Below are positions 58,501-64,000 of a DNA stretch of 64,000 nucleotides, in pieces. Source of the stretch: Sphagnum compactum. Taxonomy: Eukaryota; Bryophyta; Sphagnopsida; Sphagnales. Location of the stretch: positions 14,932,213 through 14,996,212 of the forward strand of contig OZ234493.1 in NCBI GenBank assembly GCA_965153455.1, written 5' to 3'. Position numbers and translations under genes: made by a program. The notes under the pieces are model-generated. The model did not search any database and was not told the DNA's origin. It saw only the letters and a program-made list of their open reading frames with translations. Positions within the stretch are counted from its first letter, which is position 1; every line of letters begins with the position of its first letter.

Positions 58501-61500
58501 TCACTAGGTTTGTTTCCTACTTCAAGCACTCAAGGGAATTTCCTAGTGTATTTGGAGGGCACCATATTTGGAGGGCACCATATACGCTTACATAACGCTC
58601 CTAGAAAAGAGGATACCCTTCCTTTAAAAAATTGTGATACCCAACATCACATTTTGACTAATTTTGCTAATGGGTATTCACATTCATGTTTTCAAAAAGC
58701 ATTTGATTCCGTGCATATCATATTGCCCACATATTAATATGTTCCTCATTTCTTGTCCTTTTTTAATGGTTTTCATGGCTATGGCTGCATCAAGTCTAAG
58801 TTTGCAATACTTCTTTGACCTTTGGAGGTAGCTAAGCAACAAAAAAAAAAAACAAGAACAAAATGAGCATGTATAAAGAGAAAAATGCGTGGAAAAAATG
58901 GATTATAGACAAAAAATTTCAAACCTCATATCCTTTTCATTTTTTGTTGATTTTGAGCAATTAAAAAATATATGGGATGTGTTAATTTGAACCCTACAAC
59001 TTGTATATAAACTCTAAAACTTTGAGCTTTGTCCAAGGATTTTAAGTGATCTAAAAGTTGTAATGTTCAAACATCAACATGTTTACCCTAGTTGTTTAAG
59101 CTACACATCAATCTAATATGATCTCATGAATCAAATCAATTCATACATGGATTCTATTGGACAACACCAAGTGAATATTGCCATATGGATAACTATCAAT
59201 TATAACTAAAATGTTTATTGTGTATCATTAATAATAGACTCTCAAAATATTGAAACAAAAATGAAGGAATCACAGTAGTTCAATAGGCAATACCTAACAT
59301 GACATAATTGTACTTATTTTTTTGATTTGACACATAAATACAATGTATCTAAGATGATGGGAGGAGTATGTCATATGGCTAGGAGTTGTATTTTATACTT
59401 AAAGCCAAGCAAAAAGGAAAAATGAAAGAGGTAATTGCAACAACATGAAAGGTAGCTATAGCAAAAGGTAGCAATTTCAAATGGTGAAAGTGGTTTGTCC
59501 TTCTTGGGACATCCTACAATAAAGTTGAATTTTCATTAGGAAGGTTAACTACCTTCATGATATAGTATTGAAATTTTACATTGGTTCAAACATTCTTCTT
59601 TATTTTTTGAAAAATAGGATTACTTAGTGGAAGGCAATCCCAAGTTAGAATTATTTTACATTTTAAATTATTTTTATACTCAACAATCCTTCCTTGGTGT
59701 GGATTTGGGACTATTAAGTCCATGGATATGTACATTTGGCGACCATATTGTGAATCTTATTCCAAAATGAAATGTTGGTTGGGAATGTTCATTGTTGTTT
59801 GGGTTTATATGGCATCTTTGTTTTTAGGTTATTGTAAGCAATTTGAGCATTCGTAATTATGTAGATGGTAGGCCATATTGAAAAGTATTTTCTATTGCCA
59901 ATTGGCATAGTTTGTGTCCCTAAGCAAATGAAGTTGTGAAAGGTCAAGAAGTGTTATGAGGGAAGGTTTAGATTTTTTTAAATCTAGGATTTGAAATGAG
60001 AGAATGTGGAGGTAGGATTATCCACTTGAAAGGTAGTAGACACTCTAAGACCAATTTTTTTCATTTTTAATGTCAAAAATTTTTAATTTTAATTTTTTTA
60101 GCAAAACTAATCGAATGTACACTAGAAAAAACTTCCAAAACTTCCCCAAGTGTTTCGTCAAAAAATGGCAAATGCATCATAAGCAAAAACATTACCTAAA
60201 ACTTTAGCCCAACCCAAAACTTGGAGCTCTTACCTAACCCAACATTTCACATATATTTTTTATGGTAAAAAAAGGAAGGATGGTAAATATTGTTGACTAA
60301 CAAAGGGAGGATTATTTTCGACAAAATTGACCTTTGCAATAGTACCATGAATCATACAATGATACAAGGTTATAAGAAGCAACTAGACCATATTTGGAGG
60401 AAATAGAAATGGGGGGTGTAAACGTAGGTCATTTTGATGGGACAACAAAGGATTGGCACTAAACCATGATGGTAACCATGGGTGCACGTAACCCTAATAG
60501 TTCAACATGGAAAGACCCCTAGAGAGTTGAAAGGTAAATATCACCCATTGGGTAAAAGCACACTACAATGGAGTTATTTAGATGTCACAAAGGCAAAACA
60601 TTTTGGGTTAGATACATATTTTAATAAAACCCATATGCAAGTTGAGAATTCCAAAAAAAATGGATTCAAATAAGTGAAAACTAACTTCTTACCCCTTCTA
60701 AGTTTCAAACAATTACACCAATAACAGTAATATTCAATGAAAGATGGACTTTGTAATACAAGTAATTCCTAGGTCATGGTCCATAGAAAAATGTGTTATG
60801 GACACATTGATTATCAGAAAATTGAAGGTTTTTTTCATAAATTTGGAACATGTTATACTTTCAAAGGTTATGACATTTGAGATTAAAGTTTTAGAAAAAT
60901 TGAAGTATATGATGGATTTTATAATTGGTTATTACGCACAGTAATAGTCCAATTTTTTTCAAGTCCATCACATATTCAAAAGAATTTTTTTCATGACAAA
61001 AACTAAATGGAGGTGTTCAAAAAGGTTGAAACTAAAGCATCATTAACTTGGACATGGAAAAATATGCCAATTTTAATATTGTTTCAAGGTTTTTTTTCAG
61101 TTTTTGTCTAGTTTTTTGTGTTAAAAAATACATTAGAAAATCTCCCAAAATGGTCTTTGTAGTTGTCGTTTTTGGTCCACCCTAGTGTGTTTTCACGCCA
61201 TTTGTACCATTCCCAATGGAGGGAAAATGGAACCTAGGAGAGAGGTTCAAATGAAGAGGAAAACAAAACTTGTGCTTCCTTAGTTGGGAGAAATTTGAAA
61301 AGTAAAATGATGGGAGGGCATGGGGTGTCTTTTTTTAGGGAGGACCTAATGTTCAAGTATTTTGAAAGACAACCATTGCAATGGTAATTGATGCACAAAT
61401 TTCATAAAATCCAAATTTTCAATAAGGGGAATATAATGGGGAAATGGTAGTTGTTCACGAAGGTAATATAAGTTTTCAAAAAAGACAAAATATAATAGCT

Positions 61501-63256
61501 CAAAATCTACATTTTACTCAAGTGTTCACAATAGTTACCACCATGGGAACCCCATCTATGATTCCCTTCGAAATGAAGGTGGTAAACACGGATCTAAAAT
61601 ATGAATAAAAGCAAATAATAAGGAAGATTGAAATTTTGTGATAAATGTTTATGGTGAATAATACTAAATAGCAAATCTACTTCCCCAAGGACTTGTCGAC
61701 ATGGGTATGGTTATTTTCTACCCTCATAAAGATGCCCAAGGTAATTTTAAAGCATTTTCATCCATCACAAATCATAGGAAATTTATGGGGTGAAAATAAG
61801 GATTTATACAACTTTTTTACTCTAAAAGGATGGTATGCAAGTAGAACTTAGGATATATCATTTAGTTGCAAGTTTTGTGGTGAAATAGGGCATTAGGAGA
61901 TAGGAATCATTATCACCTTTCAATTCTAGATGACAAAAGGGTATTTATTCAAAACCCTTTATGGGAATCATTCAGGGGAGGACATGGAGATAAGACCATG
62001 ATGACCCCCTCCCCCAAAGAGTCAAGAAGAAGAAAAACATGAGGATGGTAGACCTAATTGATATGGAAGGTAATTGAAAGCACCCTAAACCAAAGAGATA
62101 ACCCCCAAACTTTTCCAATGCTTTGGGGGCAAATGCCTTCAATGAATAGATATCCAAGTTGGGTACCTCCTATGTATGGGATGGGACCACAAATGTGCCC
62201 AAGGTTTATAAGGATCTAAGTGCCCAAGACTAGAATTACACACTCATCCCAACCCACAATAATATTGGGCAATGGCCACAATCAAAACATAGTTCAACCA
62301 AGCATATAAGGTTGGAAGGCAAGTTGGAAATACTAAACAAAAGTTGTCATAAGTAATTAATCATAGAATATTGTCACAATTACATCATAATAACCATTCA
62401 TTAATTTAGGCAATAAAGTATGAGACCTCCTTAATGGATCAATAAATTCATCATTTGATTCAAATATTGAGGGAACAATAGGAAGGGACCACTTCAACCC
62501 CCCCCTCCCCTAGCATTAGGATTGGTAGGAGCACCATTTGGTTGGAATCTTTATTTTCCATGGTATCCCACGATGCCACCTATGACAATACCCTCTTCCA
62601 TAACAAAAGGTAACATTTGTTTTTTAAATTACCTTTAGTACACCAAAAATTCGGTAGATGTGGAATCTATAATATAGGAAAATTAACAATGTGAAATCAA
62701 TATACCTTGATTTACATGAGCCATTTTGCAAGATTTCACTAGACATTTATCATAAAAACATCTCCATGTAATTTGTGTAATGTACATCTTAAATTTGAAA
62801 ATTGAGCATCTAAATTATTGTTTTCAATGAATAAAAGACTTAATAAAAAGAACCCATAATTTAAGGTACAAAAAAAAATGTGTTCATCAAAATCCTTTCA
62901 AAAAGTCCTCCTTGGTATCAAGTCACCACATCATACTATCATTGAATACTTTATTTACTGAAAGGCATTATATGAAGATGCATTGAATCCATATTCATTG
63001 ATTGTGGATTGTGACAAGGTTTTTGGTAATATTTTATAAGTCCATTATGTTATGACATTCATCAAATTTATATAATGTGATTATACCATATAAAAAATTG
63101 TAGCGTCAAGTCCTTTTTCATTTTAATCATTTTGTTTAATCATATAGCTAATTGCTAATTGCAAACTTGTAAAATTTGCCACATTATAACATTTTATGGA
63201 AGGTGTAGTGTGCTTTCACCTAAGCAAGATACATTAATTCAACACTTAGAAGATTA
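58501..63256. other. Gene-free, AT-rich, probably decayed retroelement DNA
   Basis: Only short broken frames, the longest about 75 codons. The lysine- and asparagine-rich pieces near 60482-60944 are on the same strand as the gag-like fragment downstream and could be parts of the same dead element. Confidence 0.3.
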
Positions 63257-63640
63257 GTGGTAATTTGTGAAAAGAACTCAACTAATGCATATGGTAATCA
63301 AGTTTTATTGGATGTATATCCGATGATGAAAGGAGACAAGAAGAAAATAGAAAAACAATCTACTTGGGGTAGCAAGCAAGGGGAGAAAGAGATTCACTAC
63401 TACATAAAATTTAGCCACTCCAAAGACAAATGTTTTTGGAACCTTAACAATCTAGGTAACTTGAAGGAAAAGTTGGAAGTAGTAGTGAATGAAGTTTCAA
63501 GCCAATAATCGAAGCAAGGTACATGGAAAAAAAGGAAAACCTAAGGAGGTATTGTTGGTAACACCTCTTTAATTTGCTACACATGTAACCAACTAGGTCC
63601 CTTGGCAATGTTACTAAGTCATCCTTGATTAAAAGATGCT
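63257..63640 (+). mobile_element. Possible retrotransposon gag remnant
   Basis: The frame 63257-63508 ends with a His/Cys segment (IHYYIKFSHSKDKCFW) recalling the HS.D.CW region found near zinc knuckles of plant Ty3-type Gag proteins. About 75 bp later a different frame reads CYTCNQLGPLA, a broken CCHC-like knuckle. Stops and a frame change show decay. The match rests on motif shape only and may be wrong. Confidence 0.35.
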
Positions 63641-64000
63641 GAGATAATTCATGATTTGGGTACCAATATGGTTATGATTAGAAATAATGATATGCTAAAA
63701 ATTGTTTTGATTTCCAAATATTGAAATGGCAATGTCAAGAGGCCATAGGTGATAATTAGTCACAAATTCACCAAAGGCATCACAAACAAAAGAATTTTTT
63801 TGGCCTTTAAACTTGATTTTTTTCTTATTAAGGTGATTACTTTGCTTGACTAAATGGGAATTGAACCACATATCCAATTCAAAGAATAACTATGCATAGT
63901 GGAAATTAATGAGATGCCCACCATGTAGAAGGAAAAAGCCTAAACATTGCTAAGTGGACATTACCCCAACAAGTACATGTTAGAAAAGTCAACATGGGCA
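63641..64000. other. Window edge, no supported feature
   Basis: AT-rich with stops in all frames. If the gag reading is right, protease-like sequence would be expected here, but no DTGA/DSGA-type active site could be made out. Confidence 0.3.

Noticed and set aside
63845-63880. tRNA gene on the minus strand
   Set aside because: GGTTCAATTCCC looks like a T-loop, but no acceptor, D or anticodon stems can be folded around it.

Overview
The window is nuclear DNA of a land plant with a large, repeat-rich genome. Every recognisable gene is a plant family with GT-AG introns: a nine-exon SnRK2 kinase, a trihelix factor, a plasma-membrane H+-ATPase relic, a SAP-domain protein and a PIG-Y-like protein. 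Telomere-type CCCTAAA tracts also occur inside the sequence. Gene spacing and the amount of decayed transposon DNA suggest a non-seed vascular plant such as a fern. That placement is an inference; the sequence does not prove it.

Layout. 1-1.6 kb holds a broken GIY-YIG nuclease gene. 2.4-5.2 kb (minus) holds a degenerate P-type H+-ATPase pseudogene that stops half way through the protein. 5.4-6.9 kb (minus) holds exon-like blocks I could not identify. 7-10.3 kb is transposon debris. 10.4-11.3 kb (minus) holds a small spliced gene for a predicted membrane protein. Upstream of it lies a ~53-bp tandem array split by a 665-bp non-autonomous Helitron, with a further copy of the gene's upstream segment inverted on the far side. 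16.7-20.25 kb (plus) holds a nine-exon gene, modelled in full with consistent phases, for a 536-aa SAP-domain protein related to plant 'zinc finger CCCH domain-containing protein 62'. A 361-bp Mutator-like MITE lies just downstream.

21-33 kb is gene-poor. It contains a ~40-bp degenerate satellite, a 102-bp satellite and many short tandem duplications. A second Mutator-like element (33283-34014) sits directly upstream of a complete SnRK2 (34670-37332, 348 aa, ABA/osmotic stress class by its acidic C terminus). A single-exon trihelix factor (40365-41888, 507 aa) and a two-exon PIG-Y-like GPI-anchor subunit (43683-44360, 99 aa) follow on the same strand, separated by a minisatellite. 44.4-64 kb has no gene I can support. 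It holds tandem duplications, a SINE with a 14-bp target-site duplication, an inverted copy of a repeat also seen near 10.2 kb, and a possible retrotransposon gag remnant at the right edge.

The genes do not form an operon or cluster; they are independent housekeeping and regulatory loci. No undescribed multi-gene system was found. The strongest new observations are the mobile elements with readable insertion scars (Helitron with internal empty-site evidence, two MULE MITEs, one SINE), the decay pattern of the H+-ATPase, and the Cys-rich knuckle at the end of the SAP protein.
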